A DNA stretch of 64,000 bases, from NCBI GenBank assembly GCA_905182865.1, contig CAJJCY010000004.1, forward strand, positions 496,001 through 560,000, read 5' to 3'. The notes under the pieces were generated by a model that saw only the letters and a list, made by a program, of their open reading frames with translations, did not search any database and was not told the DNA's origin. How positions within the stretch are numbered: position 1 is the first letter of the stretch; every line of letters begins with the position of its first letter. Position numbers and translations under genes: made by a program. Source of the DNA: an uncultured SAR324 cluster bacterium (GTDB lineage: Bacteria > SAR324 > NAC60-12). Positions 1 through 10,665 of the stretch are shown here, piece after piece.

Positions 1-71
1 TCATCGAGGACTTTCTTTGCATATTCTTTTAATTAATCACTTCACAAAAATTTTGGTATCCTAATTAATTC

Positions 72-1478
72 ATGAATGAACTCTACAAAAATACTGCTAC
101 TGAGGTTGTCAACTTACTCAAAAGAAAAACAATCAGCCCACTTGAAGTCGTTGAGCATGCCATCTCCCGTATCGAAGCTATTGACCAGCATGTTAATGCC
201 CTTCCAATCCGATGCTTTGAACGAGCCATAGAACAAGCAAAAAGTTTTAATAATATTCCAACCAATCCAGATAAGTATCTGTATGGACTTCCCATAGCAG
301 TCAAAGACTACAACGATGTGAGTGGTGTGAGAACAACTTATGGTTCGCCCATCTTTTCAGATAATGTCCCCAAAAAGTCAGATGCGACAATTGCCCTTCT
401 TGAACAGAACGGTGCAATCCCTATTGCTAAATCTAATGTCCCTGAATGGGCGGGTGGACATACTTTTAATCCAGTTTTTGGTACAACACGAAACCCCTGG
501 AATCTGACTAAAGTCCCCGGTGGTTCTTCAGGAGGTTCAGCAGTTGCAGTTGCTACAGGAATGGCATGGCTAGCCACCGGGAATGATCTTGGTGGAAGTC
601 TTAGAACACCCGCTGCTTTCAACGGAGTCGTTGGACTGCGGCCAGGTCCAGGTTTAATACCGAGAGGGAAAAGACTTCAACCGTTTGACACACTTTGGGT
701 CGAAGGGCCAATGGCCAGAAACATATCAGACCTGGCTTTAATGTTGGATGCAGGTGTAGGACACGTAAAAGAAGATCCTCTCTCCTTTTCAAACGCAGGG
801 TTGCTTTATACCAGTGGACTAAGAAATAAGGGAGAGGCAAAAAGGGTCGCGTTCAGCAAAGATCTTAATGTAGTTAGCGTCTCCAGAGAAATAGCAGAAA
901 TCACTGAAAATTCCACTAAAAAACTCAACCAAATGGGTATAGAAATAACGGATGAGGTTCCAGATTTTTCTGGTACTCTTGATGCTTTCCAGACATTGCG
1001 TGCTGTTCTTTTAGGCACCATGATGGGACCTTTGCTTTACGAGCATCGAGACAGAATTGCTCCAGAAATCGTTAGGAACGTTGAAATGGGTTTTGAAGTT
1101 ACACCTCAATCTCTCTTTGAGGCTGAGCGCACAAGATGGCAACTGTATCAAAGGATGATTGATTTCTTTGAAACTCACGACTACTTGATTTGTCCTGCGG
1201 CTTCAATCTCTCCTTTTCCAGTTGAGCAAAGATACGTTACTGAAATTGATGGCCAACCATGCAAGACATACATAGATTGGTTTTCAATTACATTTGCTCT
1301 CACAATGACTTCATGTCCTGTACTTAGTCTACCCTGTGGATTTACTAAAAAAGGACTCCCGGTGGGATTACAAATAGTTGGAAGACCGCGTGGAGAGGCT
1401 GAACTATTACGTGATGCGTCAAGAATGGAAGAAATATTCGGCATCGCACAATTGCTTCCAATCAATCCCAAACCTTGA
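72..1478 (+). CDS. amidase signature family hydrolase
   Basis: The 468-residue protein carries the amidase signature: the Ser/Gly loop GGSSGGSA near residues 150-157, the nucleophile segment DLGGSLRTPA near 172-181, and the catalytic Lys in PIAVKD near residue 78, giving the expected Ser-cisSer-Lys triad. Length and order fit cytosolic amidases that hydrolyse amides of small carboxylic acids. It is a lone gene on the plus strand facing pntB, with no GatB or GatC nearby, so a stand-alone amidase is more likely than GatA. The exact substrate cannot be told from sequence. Confidence 0.9.
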   Translation: MNELYKNTATEVVNLLKRKTISPLEVVEHAISRIEAIDQHVNALPIRCFERAIEQAKSFNNIPTNPDKYLYGLPIAVKDYNDVSGVRTTYGSPIFSDNVPKKSDATIALLEQNGAIPIAKSNVPEWAGGHTFNPVFGTTRNPWNLTKVPGGSSGGSAVAVATGMAWLATGNDLGGSLRTPAAFNGVVGLRPGPGLIPRGKRLQPFDTLWVEGPMARNISDLALMLDAGVGHVKEDPLSFSNAGLLYTSGLRNKGEAKRVAFSKDLNVVSVSREIAEITENSTKKLNQMGIEITDEVPDFSGTLDAFQTLRAVLLGTMMGPLLYEHRDRIAPEIVRNVEMGFEVTPQSLFEAERTRWQLYQRMIDFFETHDYLICPAASISPFPVEQRYVTEIDGQPCKTYIDWFSITFALTMTSCPVLSLPCGFTKKGLPVGLQIVGRPRGEAELLRDASRMEEIFGIAQLLPINPKP

Positions 1479-1535
1479 TGAAAATAATTTGTAATACTTT
1501 TTTTTCATGATATCCACTTTTTATGTAAAAAATAA

Positions 1536-1557
1536 GGATCAGATTAAAATATGATCC
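1536..1557. terminator. possible hairpin between convergent amidase and pntB
   Basis: GGATCA and TGATCC form a 6-bp stem with a 10-nt loop in the AT-rich spacer between the convergent genes. It sits about 60 bp after the amidase stop and is not followed by a clear T run. The rest of the 282-bp spacer (1479-1760) shows no gene. Confidence 0.25.
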
Positions 1558-1760
1558 AATTTATATAGTAATTAAAACTACTGATAATACAGTAATTCCT
1601 TTTTTCGTTCCCCATTTAGGTAAATATTTTTAAAATATATTGGAAATAACAGGAAATTACAAACAGAGGAAGTGCTAATAAATAAATTCAAAAACAGCTG
1701 AAGTATACATAAACAGGGAATAATTGATGATCAATTCTGCATTTGGAGTAAAAACTTCTT

Positions 1761-3155
1761 TCAATTCAGGAGAGCGGCAACCTTGTTAAGGCTTTCTTTA
1801 GCATCACCAAATAACATCCAGGTATTGTCTCTGAAATAAAGAGGATTACCAACTCCAGAATATCCTGTAGCCATACTTCGTTTAAGAACTATCACGGATT
1901 TAGCATCCCAGACTTCAAGGACAGGCATCCCGTAAATCGGACTGCTTTCATCATCCAGTGCTCCAGGATTGACGATGTCATTTGCTCCAATAACCAATAC
2001 CACATCCGTTGCATTAAACACTGAATTAATCTCATCCATTTCAAAAATGATATCATAAGGCAAGTTGGCTTCGGCCAGCAGAACGTTCATGTGTCCTGGC
2101 AAACGTCCAGCAACCGGATGTATGGCAAATTTTATAATGATATTCCTTTTCTGCAGGTTTTCGGTGATTTCGTGTACAATGTGCTGTGCCTGTGCCACTG
2201 CCATTCCATAGCCCGGAACAACGATAACCTGTTTGGCTCCACGCAGTATATCTGCGGTTTCTTCATAAGAAATTGATTGAGCTTCTTTTCCTTCATCCTC
2301 TTTAGATACCGCAGCAACCGTACCTTCTGCCACACCAAAGCCCCCTGCAATTACACTGATGAAAGAGCGGTGCATACCTCTGCACATAATGTAACTTAGA
2401 ATAGCTCCGCTGCTTCCAACAAGTGCTCCTGTAATTATCAGTAAATCATTGGAAAGCATGAAACCGGCAGAGGCAGCAGCCCATCCGGAATAGCTATTGA
2501 GCATGGAGACAACTACCGGCATATCTGCTCCACCAATCGCCATGATCATATGAATTCCCAGCAATCCGGAAATAGCGATAATTATTAAGAGATACATGAT
2601 TTGCTCTTCCGGTGCTCCGTTCACAAACCATGTTCCTAACAAAACACTGACCAGCACCAATAATATATTGAGTTGATGACGCAATGGTAATGTCAAAGGT
2701 TTTCCGCCTAAACTTCCTCTCAATTTCAAAAAGGCAATCACTGAACCCGTAAATGTGTAGGCACCAATAAAAACACCAAGAACAATTTCAATTTTGTGAA
2801 TTAACAGCTCTGTACCAGTTAGGCTGCCTGACTCTAAATGACTGACAATGCCGACCAGCACGGCTGCAGCTCCGACAAAACTGTGCAAAATAGCCACAAG
2901 TTCTGGCATTGCCGTCATGGCTACACGTCGAGCAACAACTAATCCAATTCCACCGCCAAAAAGCATAACTAATATTAAAGTGCCCATACTGTCAACCTGC
3001 CCTCCAAGAACAGTGGCAACAACAGCAATGATCATCCCTGCAACACCAAACATGTTGCCACGCCGGGCAGTTTCTTGATTAGAAAGTCCTCTCAAACTGA
3101 GGATAAAAAGTGCAGCTGACACAATGTAAGCAACGGTTATAAGTCCTTCAGGCAT
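1761..3155 (-). CDS. pntB: NAD(P) transhydrogenase subunit beta
   Basis: This is the 464-residue beta subunit of the proton-translocating transhydrogenase, which transfers hydride between NADH and NADP+ using the proton-motive force. The N-terminal part, roughly 1-270, is a run of hydrophobic helices. The C-terminal NADP(H)-binding domain contains [11 protein letters not shown] near residue 315 and the conserved [10 protein letters not shown]. Length matches the family. It lies 66 bp downstream of pntA on the same strand, so the two form an operon with pntA first. Confidence 0.97.
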   Translation of the reverse strand: MPEGLITVAYIVSAALFILSLRGLSNQETARRGNMFGVAGMIIAVVATVLGGQVDSMGTLILVMLFGGGIGLVVARRVAMTAMPELVAILHSFVGAAAVLVGIVSHLESGSLTGTELLIHKIEIVLGVFIGAYTFTGSVIAFLKLRGSLGGKPLTLPLRHQLNILLVLVSVLLGTWFVNGAPEEQIMYLLIIIAISGLLGIHMIMAIGGADMPVVVSMLNSYSGWAAASAGFMLSNDLLIITGALVGSSGAILSYIMCRGMHRSFISVIAGGFGVAEGTVAAVSKEDEGKEAQSISYEETADILRGAKQVIVVPGYGMAVAQAQHIVHEITENLQKRNIIIKFAIHPVAGRLPGHMNVLLAEANLPYDIIFEMDEINSVFNATDVVLVIGANDIVNPGALDDESSPIYGMPVLEVWDAKSVIVLKRSMATGYSGVGNPLYFRDNTWMLFGDAKESLNKVAALLN

Positions 3156-3221
3156 TATTCAGTTTAATAGTTTATGGTTAAACAACGGCTGCTATTTATT
3201 TGCAACCAACAATATATTTGA

Positions 3222-4814
3222 TTATTTTCGAAACATTTCCAGCATACGGTGAGTTACCAGAAAACCGCCAACAATGTTTATAGTGGCAAGCAGGACCGCA
3301 ATGGCCGGCAAGATGATCTGTTCTCCGGAAAGATGTATCATACCTCCAATCACAATTATTCCACTAATCGCATTGGTGACGCTCATCAGTGGTGTATGCA
3401 ATGAAGGCGAGACATTCCAAATCACCATGTATCCGACAAAACAAGCCAGAACAAATACTGTTACATGGGAAATGAATTCTGAAGAACCTCCAAATCCAAT
3501 CAGAGCTACCAAAACAAAAGCAGAGAGAAAGCCAATCATTTTTAACAATGACCACTTTTTCTTTTCTACTTCTGGTAATTCAGATATCTTTTCAGAAACT
3601 GTTTCCAATTTTACTGGTGCAACAGTTTTTTTCTTAACTTTATTTTGTGTCTCAGGATCCCAAAGAACTTTTCCATCATGAACCACTGTAATTGCACCAG
3701 TAATCTCGTCTTCCAGATCAAGGTTTAGTTCTCCATCTACATTCAGATGCTGAATTAATTTAGCAGTATTGTTGCTGAAAAGTTGACTTGCTTGTGTTGG
3801 CAAACGACTGGGCAGGTCCGTCAAACCAATAATGGTTACTTTGTTATGAACATATATTTCTCCAGGCCGAGTCAACTCGCAGTTACCTCCGTCTTCTGCA
3901 GCTAAATCGACAATAACGGAACCGGGAATCATGCTTTCTACCATTTCTCTGGTAATCAACACCGGAGATTTTTTGCCAGGAATGGCAGCAGTTGTGATGA
4001 TGATATTTACTTCCTTAGCCTGTTTTGCAAACAGATTCATTTCTGACTCTATGAATTCTTTACTCATTGTTTTTGCATAGCCGCCGCTGCCGGCACCATC
4101 TTCATCCAAATTCATTTCCAAATATTCTGCGCCCATGCTCTGAATTTCTTCACGAACGGAAGTTCTTGTATCGAAAGCACGTACTATTGCACCTAAACTC
4201 TGAGCTGCTCCTATAGCAGACAGTCCGGCAACGCCGGCGCCAATCACCAAAACTTTGGCCGGAGGGATTCTCCCTGCTGCAGTGATTTGGCCGGTAAATA
4301 GCCTTCCAAAATTGTGGGCTGCTTCTGTGACTGCCCGATAACCGGAAATGTTTGCCATGGAACTCAGTACGTCCATCGACTGAGCCCGGGATATGCGAGG
4401 AATCGCATCAACCGCAATTGCAGTTCCACCTCTTTTTGCCAGCCTTTTCAATAAATCGGAATTGTGACCTGGATTTAACAGGCAAATCAAACACGCCCCC
4501 TTACGCAGTAAATCTGCCTCATGCTTTCCTGTTTCAAAATATTCTTCTTCTTCCCCTTCTTCAATTTCTTCGGCCCCTTCCTCAGGAGGACGAATCTTGA
4601 GGATCACATCAGCCTGTTCCCATATTTTATGTGCAGACTCGACTATTTCTACACCAGAATCTTCATATTGATCGTCTGTAAAGTTCGCTATGATTCCTGC
4701 TCCGTGTTCAAAGAGGACAGAATGCCCATTTTTAATGCATTGTTTCGCAACAGAAGGGGCCATTGCAACCCTGCGTTCGCCTGGATGAATTTCTTTGAGA
4801 ACTCCAATGATCAT
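3222..4814 (-). CDS. pntA: NAD(P) transhydrogenase subunit alpha
   Basis: The 530-residue alpha subunit combines the NAD(H)-binding domain (Rossmann motif [13 protein letters not shown] near residue 188, and the RAFDTR region) with a C-terminal block of about four membrane helices from roughly residue 425. This is the fused PntAA-PntAB arrangement seen in enterobacteria. An unusually acidic Glu-rich insert lies near residues 77-92, between the N-terminal strands. pntB follows on the same strand. The start ATG has an AGGAG-like site just upstream (TTAGGAGTAACT). Confidence 0.97.
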   Translation of the reverse strand: MIIGVLKEIHPGERRVAMAPSVAKQCIKNGHSVLFEHGAGIIANFTDDQYEDSGVEIVESAHKIWEQADVILKIRPPEEGAEEIEEGEEEEYFETGKHEADLLRKGACLICLLNPGHNSDLLKRLAKRGGTAIAVDAIPRISRAQSMDVLSSMANISGYRAVTEAAHNFGRLFTGQITAAGRIPPAKVLVIGAGVAGLSAIGAAQSLGAIVRAFDTRTSVREEIQSMGAEYLEMNLDEDGAGSGGYAKTMSKEFIESEMNLFAKQAKEVNIIITTAAIPGKKSPVLITREMVESMIPGSVIVDLAAEDGGNCELTRPGEIYVHNKVTIIGLTDLPSRLPTQASQLFSNNTAKLIQHLNVDGELNLDLEDEITGAITVVHDGKVLWDPETQNKVKKKTVAPVKLETVSEKISELPEVEKKKWSLLKMIGFLSAFVLVALIGFGGSSEFISHVTVFVLACFVGYMVIWNVSPSLHTPLMSVTNAISGIIVIGGMIHLSGEQIILPAIAVLLATINIVGGFLVTHRMLEMFRK

Positions 4815-5037
4815 TAGTTACTCCTAAATTTGTTTGAGGTGAATGTAAACCCTTTTAATATAACATAGAGTTAAATTCATCTGTATAGGATATTTTACGA
4901 AATCAATAGTTGATGTAATCTTAGAAAGTATTTTTTAACAAAACATGCTTTTAGGACTTGGAGATATTCTCTCATAAATAGTACACTACAGACCGAACCT
5001 AGATTATTACTATAAGCTTCTTCTCACATTCAAACAA

Positions 5038-7041
5038 ATGCTGGATTCATTGACAAACCACTATTGTATTTATTTCATGGATCATAAAATGGGATATGGA
5101 TGGATAGAGGGCACACAAAAAAACAAACTGATCATAATTCCACCACAGGGGAAACCAAAATTACTGCTTCCAAACCGTGTAGCCTACAGTTGGCGTGAGA
5201 AAAAATTGCCTTTTAACGCTGCTCAGGCACACGAAACCCTTGAGCTGCACATGAAACAGGCCGAGCTGTACAAACAGACCTTTGAGCTGGAAACAATGCA
5301 TTCACTTTTGGAAAATATGAGAGAGTATACGCTTGAGGAGTTAGCTGTTGATTTCCTCGATAAACCTGAAAATTCAGTCTGCAAACTGGGTTTATTTCTG
5401 GCTCTTCATGAGGATTCATTCTGGTTCAAGAATAACAGAAATTTAACTTATACACCAAGAACTTCAGCAGAATTAGCAGTGCTGGAAGTTCAGTTTACCC
5501 GCCTGCAGGAACAGCAGAAACGTGCAGTCATTATCCAGAAATGGATTAAACAACTTGAGTCCGGAGAGTGGAATGCAAATACAAAAATAACTGCAGAACA
5601 GCAAAATTGGCTGGATCAACAGCTTAATTTGTTAATTGAAGGTACCGAATCTCCGTATTGGAAAGAAATGTCCACCCTGTTGGACTGGGGTACATCGTTT
5701 GGAATTGGTGAAGAAAATTCACTCATACGCTGGCTTACAGGAGCAGGAACTTCTGTCTCCACATCCCGCTTAACTCTTCTGCGTGCAAATGTTCGAGAGG
5801 AATTCCCTGAAGAAGTGTTGGCGGATGTTGAACGTGTTCGTAATTTACCAACAGCAAAATTGACAAGATCACCTGCGGAAATTCAAACCTTTACAATTGA
5901 TGGAGAAAGTACCCTGGATTATGACGATGCGTTTTCTGTGCTTGAGTGGAATAAAGCTCAGTTAATAGTTGCAGTACACATCACTGATTTAAGTCATTCA
6001 GTTCATCCGGGAGATCCTCTATTTAAAGAAGCTGAAGACCGAATTTCCTCCGTTTATACAATTGAAAGAACCATTCCCATGTTACCTGAAGAACTTTCAA
6101 ACGACTATTTTTCCTTGATGTCCGGTGAAGATAGAGCTGTTTTTAGTTTTAAATTTAAACTGAATGAAAATGGAGATTGGAGATTACTTGAAGTTATTCC
6201 AAGTATAATCAAAGTACATGAAAATTTGAGTTATGAACAGGCTGATCTATTAATTGAGAATAATCATGATTTTTGGGGATTAATGAACAAATTTTGTAAG
6301 TGTGCCCAAGAACGTCGCCTTGAAAAAGGGGCATTAAATTTGGCAAGAAAAGAATTTAATTTTGACATCAGTGATCCTGAACATATCCGCATTATACCTC
6401 TCAAACGAAACAGTCCTGCCAGTAGGATTATTGAAGAGCTTGCAATTGCAGTTAATAGAGAAACTGCACGTCTTTTTCAAGAAGCAGACTTTCCTGGGAT
6501 TTATCGAACCCAGTCTTCGTATGAGTTGATCAAGGAGGTGGAGGATAAAGAACTGCTTTCGCTGGAAAATATCCGGATTGAACCAGCAAAATTAACAACT
6601 GTTCCAGGTATACATTCAGGGTTAGGCTGTGAAGTTTATATGCAGGCAACTTCACCAATCAGAAGGTTTACAGACTTAATCACGCAAAGTCAATTGAAGA
6701 AACTGATAAAAAAAGAGGAGCCTGTTTTCAGTACCGAAGACATGATGCAGTGGGCCGAAGAGGTCAGCTTCCGTCAGAGAAAGTATAACAAAGCAGAGAG
6801 AAACATTACTCAATACTGGAAACTAAGATATTTACAACAACATCTGGGAGAAATATATGTTGCAAAAATAAGAAAAAAGCTTCCCAACAATAATACTGAA
6901 ATTGAATTATTAGAACTTGCTTGTGTGGTACCCGCCACCGGTTTGGGGAAAAATGAAGAAGGTGAACTTATGCTGAGAATTGATGAGGTTGGATTAGATC
7001 CTCCCCGGATTGGTGTTCATATACAGACATTGAGTACGTAA
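5038..7041 (+). CDS. RNase II family 3'-5' exoribonuclease
   Basis: This 667-residue protein contains an RNB domain. The metal-binding Asp cluster appears as TIDGESTLDYDDAF near residues 286-299, with all four Asp conserved, and the catalytic Arg region as SPIRRFTDLI near 540. Length is close to RNase II, and shorter than typical RNase R. It degrades single-stranded RNA processively from the 3' end. The N-terminal cold-shock/S1 regions are poorly conserved by eye, so rnb versus vacB is not settled. It converges with fliM, leaving only about 30 bp between them. Confidence 0.9.
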   Translation: MLDSLTNHYCIYFMDHKMGYGWIEGTQKNKLIIIPPQGKPKLLLPNRVAYSWREKKLPFNAAQAHETLELHMKQAELYKQTFELETMHSLLENMREYTLEELAVDFLDKPENSVCKLGLFLALHEDSFWFKNNRNLTYTPRTSAELAVLEVQFTRLQEQQKRAVIIQKWIKQLESGEWNANTKITAEQQNWLDQQLNLLIEGTESPYWKEMSTLLDWGTSFGIGEENSLIRWLTGAGTSVSTSRLTLLRANVREEFPEEVLADVERVRNLPTAKLTRSPAEIQTFTIDGESTLDYDDAFSVLEWNKAQLIVAVHITDLSHSVHPGDPLFKEAEDRISSVYTIERTIPMLPEELSNDYFSLMSGEDRAVFSFKFKLNENGDWRLLEVIPSIIKVHENLSYEQADLLIENNHDFWGLMNKFCKCAQERRLEKGALNLARKEFNFDISDPEHIRIIPLKRNSPASRIIEELAIAVNRETARLFQEADFPGIYRTQSSYELIKEVEDKELLSLENIRIEPAKLTTVPGIHSGLGCEVYMQATSPIRRFTDLITQSQLKKLIKKEEPVFSTEDMMQWAEEVSFRQRKYNKAERNITQYWKLRYLQQHLGEIYVAKIRKKLPNNNTEIELLELACVVPATGLGKNEEGELMLRIDEVGLDPPRIGVHIQTLST

Positions 7042-7072
7042 GTCCTTTCAGCAGTCTCAAAGCAACAGCCTT

Positions 7073-8077
7073 TCATACAAGAATTTCATCGGACACAGGA
7101 GGTTCATAAATTAACTCGTCAATATTTATTGCCTTGTGACCCTTATAGGCACCTTGAAATCCGGTAAATTTCTTGACCCCGTTTACTTCAACCGAAATCG
7201 GATCCTTTGTTTCATGCTCCAAATACAAAACATCATTCATTTGTAAATTCAAAAAATCACGCACAGAGATATTAATTTCACCCAGTTTTGCAATTAATTC
7301 AATATCAACTTTCTGCAAATTTTGTTTGAAACGATTGCTCCAGGTGTTATCTTTTTCGTCCTGCTCACTTTGGAATCCGGCATTCAGTCTGGTTCGAATT
7401 GGCTCGATCATCGAATACGGTACACAAATTGTGATTGACATGGGTGCCCGCCCGATTTCAATATCAAAAGTCACCACAACTACAATTTCACTGTGAGGTA
7501 CAATTGAGACAAATTGCGGATTGACCTCTGTTCGGGCATAGTTTATCTGAACTGGAAAAACAGGTCTCCATGATGTTTGTAAATCTTCAAGCCCACTAAT
7601 TATTACGCGCTTGATCATCCGTGCTTCAATTTCAGTAAAATCACGTCCTTCTGATTTAGTTTCAACTTCGCCACTGCCGCCAAAAAACATTTCGACTAAG
7701 GTAAAAACTAATCTGGTTTCAAAGACCATCAAGGCATTACCCCGCAACGGTGTCATTCGGAAGAGATTCATGGAGGTAGGAACAGGCAAAGTTTTGATGT
7801 ACTCACCAAATTTAATCAGTTCTGTGGATCGCACACTGATATCCACAACTCTGCGGAGTGCATTGGATACAGTTAAACGGAAGAGTCGTACGAAACGATC
7901 GTGAATAATTTCTAGAGTAGGCATTCTCCCACGAATAATGCGGTCCTGAGCAGTCAGGTCAAAAGATACCACCTCTTCAGGGTTATACTCATCCTCATCT
8001 TCTTCACTTACCTCTTCATCACTGGTTACACCTTGCAACAGCGCATCAACTTCTTCCTGTGACAAAACAGAACCCAT
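7073..8077 (-). CDS. fliM: flagellar motor switch protein FliM
   Basis: The 334-residue protein begins with the CheY-P-binding segment LSQEEVDALL (residues 5-14), followed by an acidic linker, the FliM middle domain and a C-terminal SpoA/FliN-like domain with the VRDFLNLQMNDVLYLE stretch. It is part of the cytoplasmic C-ring that sets rotation direction and receives the chemotaxis signal. It is intact and stands alone here, away from the other flagellar genes and from the che locus at 21-36 kb. Confidence 0.96.
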   Translation of the reverse strand: MGSVLSQEEVDALLQGVTSDEEVSEEDEDEYNPEEVVSFDLTAQDRIIRGRMPTLEIIHDRFVRLFRLTVSNALRRVVDISVRSTELIKFGEYIKTLPVPTSMNLFRMTPLRGNALMVFETRLVFTLVEMFFGGSGEVETKSEGRDFTEIEARMIKRVIISGLEDLQTSWRPVFPVQINYARTEVNPQFVSIVPHSEIVVVVTFDIEIGRAPMSITICVPYSMIEPIRTRLNAGFQSEQDEKDNTWSNRFKQNLQKVDIELIAKLGEINISVRDFLNLQMNDVLYLEHETKDPISVEVNGVKKFTGFQGAYKGHKAINIDELIYEPPVSDEILV

Positions 8078-8212
8078 GTTCGCCCTTTTTATTTAAATTT
8101 GAGTTTAATTAAGAAATTGCACCAAGGTCTGTCGTCTCAGCACATAACCAGGCTAACTATGCAAGTAGTGTTCAACTAAATTAAATGTTGTTTTATACTT
8201 GTCATCTGTTGC

Positions 8213-9505
8213 TTAATGACGCTCGGTTATCGTAGTGTAGCTGCGCCTAGTATGACCTGTAAACAACTGACGCGGACGGGCAATTTTTTGCTTGGGATCT
8301 TCATGCATTTCCTTCCACTGGGCAATCCATCCCGGAACACGACCCAGAGCAAACATGACAGTGAACATATTAAGTGGTATTCCAATTGCCCGATACATAA
8401 TTCCAGTATAGAAATCTAATGTGGGATAAAGCTTACGTTCAATAAAATAATCGTCTGTAAGTGCGGTTTCCTCAAGTTCAAGAGCAATTTCAAGCAGCGG
8501 ATCGTTAGTTCCTAATTTATTCAGTAACTTGTCACATGCAACTTTGAGGATCTTGGCGCGTGGATCAAAATTTTTGTAAACCCGATGACCAAAACCCATG
8601 AGACGAAAACTAGAATCCTGATTTTTGGCTTTTTCAATATATTTTGAAATACCTGCTTTGTCTTCATGTATTTGTTGTAGCATTTCAACGACTTGTTGAT
8701 TAGCACCACCATGCAGAGGTCCCCATAAAGCTAAAATTCCTGAAGAAACAGACGCATAAACATTCGCCATACTGCTGCCGACAACTCGTACTGTTGAAGT
8801 ACTACAGTTTTGTTCATGATCTGCGTGTAAAATCAAGAGCAACTCCAAAGATTGTTCTATTACTGGATCTAATTCATATGATTCTGCAGGAACAGAAAAC
8901 ATCATGTTTAAAAAATTTGCACTGTAAGACAGTTCATCTCTTGGATAAACAAAAGGCTGGCCTACACTTTTTTTGTGGGAAAATGCTGCAATAGTACTTA
9001 TTTTTGCAATTAAACGGGCAGAATTTATCTCCAAATTTTCAATTGATGCTTTTCCAGATGCTTCTGCATAGTATGCAGAGAGTGAGGAAATCATTGCAGA
9101 AAGAATTACCATTGGATGTGAGTTTTGGGAAAAGCCTTCAAAGAAGTGTCTCATATCCTCATGAATCATTGAGTTCAAGTTGATTCGATTGGTAAAATTT
9201 TCCAGTTGGTCTTTTTTGGGCAACTCTCCGTTTATCAGCAGGTATGCAACTTCGATAAAAGAAGATTTTTCTGCCAGTTCCTCAATGGGATAACCTCGAT
9301 ATCGCAAAACTCCTTTCTCTCCATCCAGAAAAGTAATTGAACTCTCACAGGAACCAGTATTGACAAAGCCTGGATCCAAAGTAATATATCCAGTTAGTTT
9401 CCGTAAACTTGAAATATCGATTCCTTTTTCGTGTTCTGATCCTGTCAACACCGGAAAGTCAAAAGACTGACCGTCAGGAAGAATAATTTTAGCTTTTTCT
9501 GTCAT
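8213..9505 (-). CDS. gltA: type II citrate synthase
   Basis: The 430-residue enzyme condenses acetyl-CoA with oxaloacetate at the entry of the TCA cycle. The catalytic His segments are visible: LHADHEQNCSTS near residue 225 and GFGHRVYKNFDPRA near 303. The catalytic Asp lies in LDFYTGIMYRAIGIP near 361. Length fits the NADH-sensitive hexameric type of Gram-negative bacteria. It is intact, and argF lies 32 bp upstream of it in the same direction. Confidence 0.97.
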   Translation of the reverse strand: MTEKAKIILPDGQSFDFPVLTGSEHEKGIDISSLRKLTGYITLDPGFVNTGSCESSITFLDGEKGVLRYRGYPIEELAEKSSFIEVAYLLINGELPKKDQLENFTNRINLNSMIHEDMRHFFEGFSQNSHPMVILSAMISSLSAYYAEASGKASIENLEINSARLIAKISTIAAFSHKKSVGQPFVYPRDELSYSANFLNMMFSVPAESYELDPVIEQSLELLLILHADHEQNCSTSTVRVVGSSMANVYASVSSGILALWGPLHGGANQQVVEMLQQIHEDKAGISKYIEKAKNQDSSFRLMGFGHRVYKNFDPRAKILKVACDKLLNKLGTNDPLLEIALELEETALTDDYFIERKLYPTLDFYTGIMYRAIGIPLNMFTVMFALGRVPGWIAQWKEMHEDPKQKIARPRQLFTGHTRRSYTTITERH

Positions 9506-9537
9506 AAAAATAATTTATACTGGTGGTGAAAATATGC

Positions 9538-10461
9538 TCAAACCTGATTCCATTTTTCTAATTGAACTAGTATAGCTTTTTGTGCATGGAGCCTGTTCTC
9601 TGCCTGATCAAAAACTACTGACTGTCGTCCTTCAATCACTTCATCAGTAATTTCCTTATCCCTTTCAGCAGGCAGGCAATGTAACACGAAGGCATTTTTT
9701 TCAGCATGCTGTAACAGGATTGAGTTAATTTGAAATTCTTTTAATAAACGCTCTCTTTCAGTAATTTTATCTTTTTCTCCCATACTGGCCCAAACATCCG
9801 TGTACAAAACTTCTGCACCATCCACAGCCTCTGTTGCAGAGTGTGTAACTTTGATGGAGGAAATTCCGATTTCTTGTATTTTACGCACTAGCTCCATATC
9901 CGGCAGAGTTTTCGGAGATGTTCCAATACGTAAATCCAGTGGGATTCTAGCAGCAATATTCAGCCAGGAATTGGTCATATTATTACTGTCTCCAAGATAA
10001 GCGATGCGGACATTATCAATGCGTCCCAGTTTTTCCTTGATAGTCAGCATATCTGACATGACCTGGCATGGATGATTGAAATCCGTGAGCATATTTACCA
10101 CGGGTACTGTTGCATGTTTTGATAAATCCAGCACCATCTGATGTGAAAAAGTACGGATCAATATACAGTCCACATAACGTGACATAACCCGTGCAACATC
10201 ACTTACAGTTTCCCGTTCTCCAATTTTAAAATCCTGCTCTGTAAGTACAATTGCAGTTCCCCCAAGTTGTGTGATCCCAACTTCAAATGAGAGTCGTGTC
10301 CGTAAAGATGGTTTCTGGAAAAACAGACCAAAAGTCTTACCCTGCAGTAAATGAGGACACTTCCCTTCCTTTGTCTGATCCTTCAATTCAACTGCTAAGT
10401 CAAGATTGCTTCTTATTTCCTCACTTGTCCAATCCAAAATTGAAATAAAATCTCTTTTCAT
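9538..10461 (-). CDS. argF: ornithine carbamoyltransferase
   Basis: This 307-residue anabolic OTCase forms citrulline from ornithine and carbamoyl phosphate. It shows the carbamoyl-phosphate loop as SLRTR near residue 52 (Leu in place of the usual Thr of STRT), the HPCQ motif, and the ornithine-binding FVLHCLPAERDKEI near 262. The SLRT variant occurs in some OTCase relatives, so activity is still expected. It is followed 32 bp later by gltA on the same strand. Confidence 0.94.
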   Translation of the reverse strand: MKRDFISILDWTSEEIRSNLDLAVELKDQTKEGKCPHLLQGKTFGLFFQKPSLRTRLSFEVGITQLGGTAIVLTEQDFKIGERETVSDVARVMSRYVDCILIRTFSHQMVLDLSKHATVPVVNMLTDFNHPCQVMSDMLTIKEKLGRIDNVRIAYLGDSNNMTNSWLNIAARIPLDLRIGTSPKTLPDMELVRKIQEIGISSIKVTHSATEAVDGAEVLYTDVWASMGEKDKITERERLLKEFQINSILLQHAEKNAFVLHCLPAERDKEITDEVIEGRQSVVFDQAENRLHAQKAILVQLEKWNQV

Positions 10462-10563
10462 ATTTATAAAAAATAACAGGTTCTAATAAAATTTATTGCA
10501 TCTACAGAAAATAATAGTTAGCATGAATTCTAACATTATAGAAACCACATGTTAAGAGGAATC

Positions 10564-10665
10564 ATGCATGAAATGAATATTCTAGTCACATTTGCTGTGA
10601 TTGCAGGACTTTACATCTCCCTCTTTCTCGTTGCAGAGAAAGTATTTATGAAAGACGAAGATTGA
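10564..10665 (+). CDS. 33-residue single-pass membrane protein
   Basis: The ATG at 10564 has a good ribosome-binding site (TTAAGAGGAATC just upstream). It encodes 33 residues with one hydrophobic helix (about residues 5-24) and an acidic tail ending KDED. Its TGA overlaps the TTG start of the following lipoprotein gene as TTGA, a typical translational-coupling arrangement. No family is recognised. Ribosome-binding site, overlap and composition support a real small gene. Confidence 0.5.
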   Translation: MHEMNILVTFAVIAGLYISLFLVAEKVFMKDED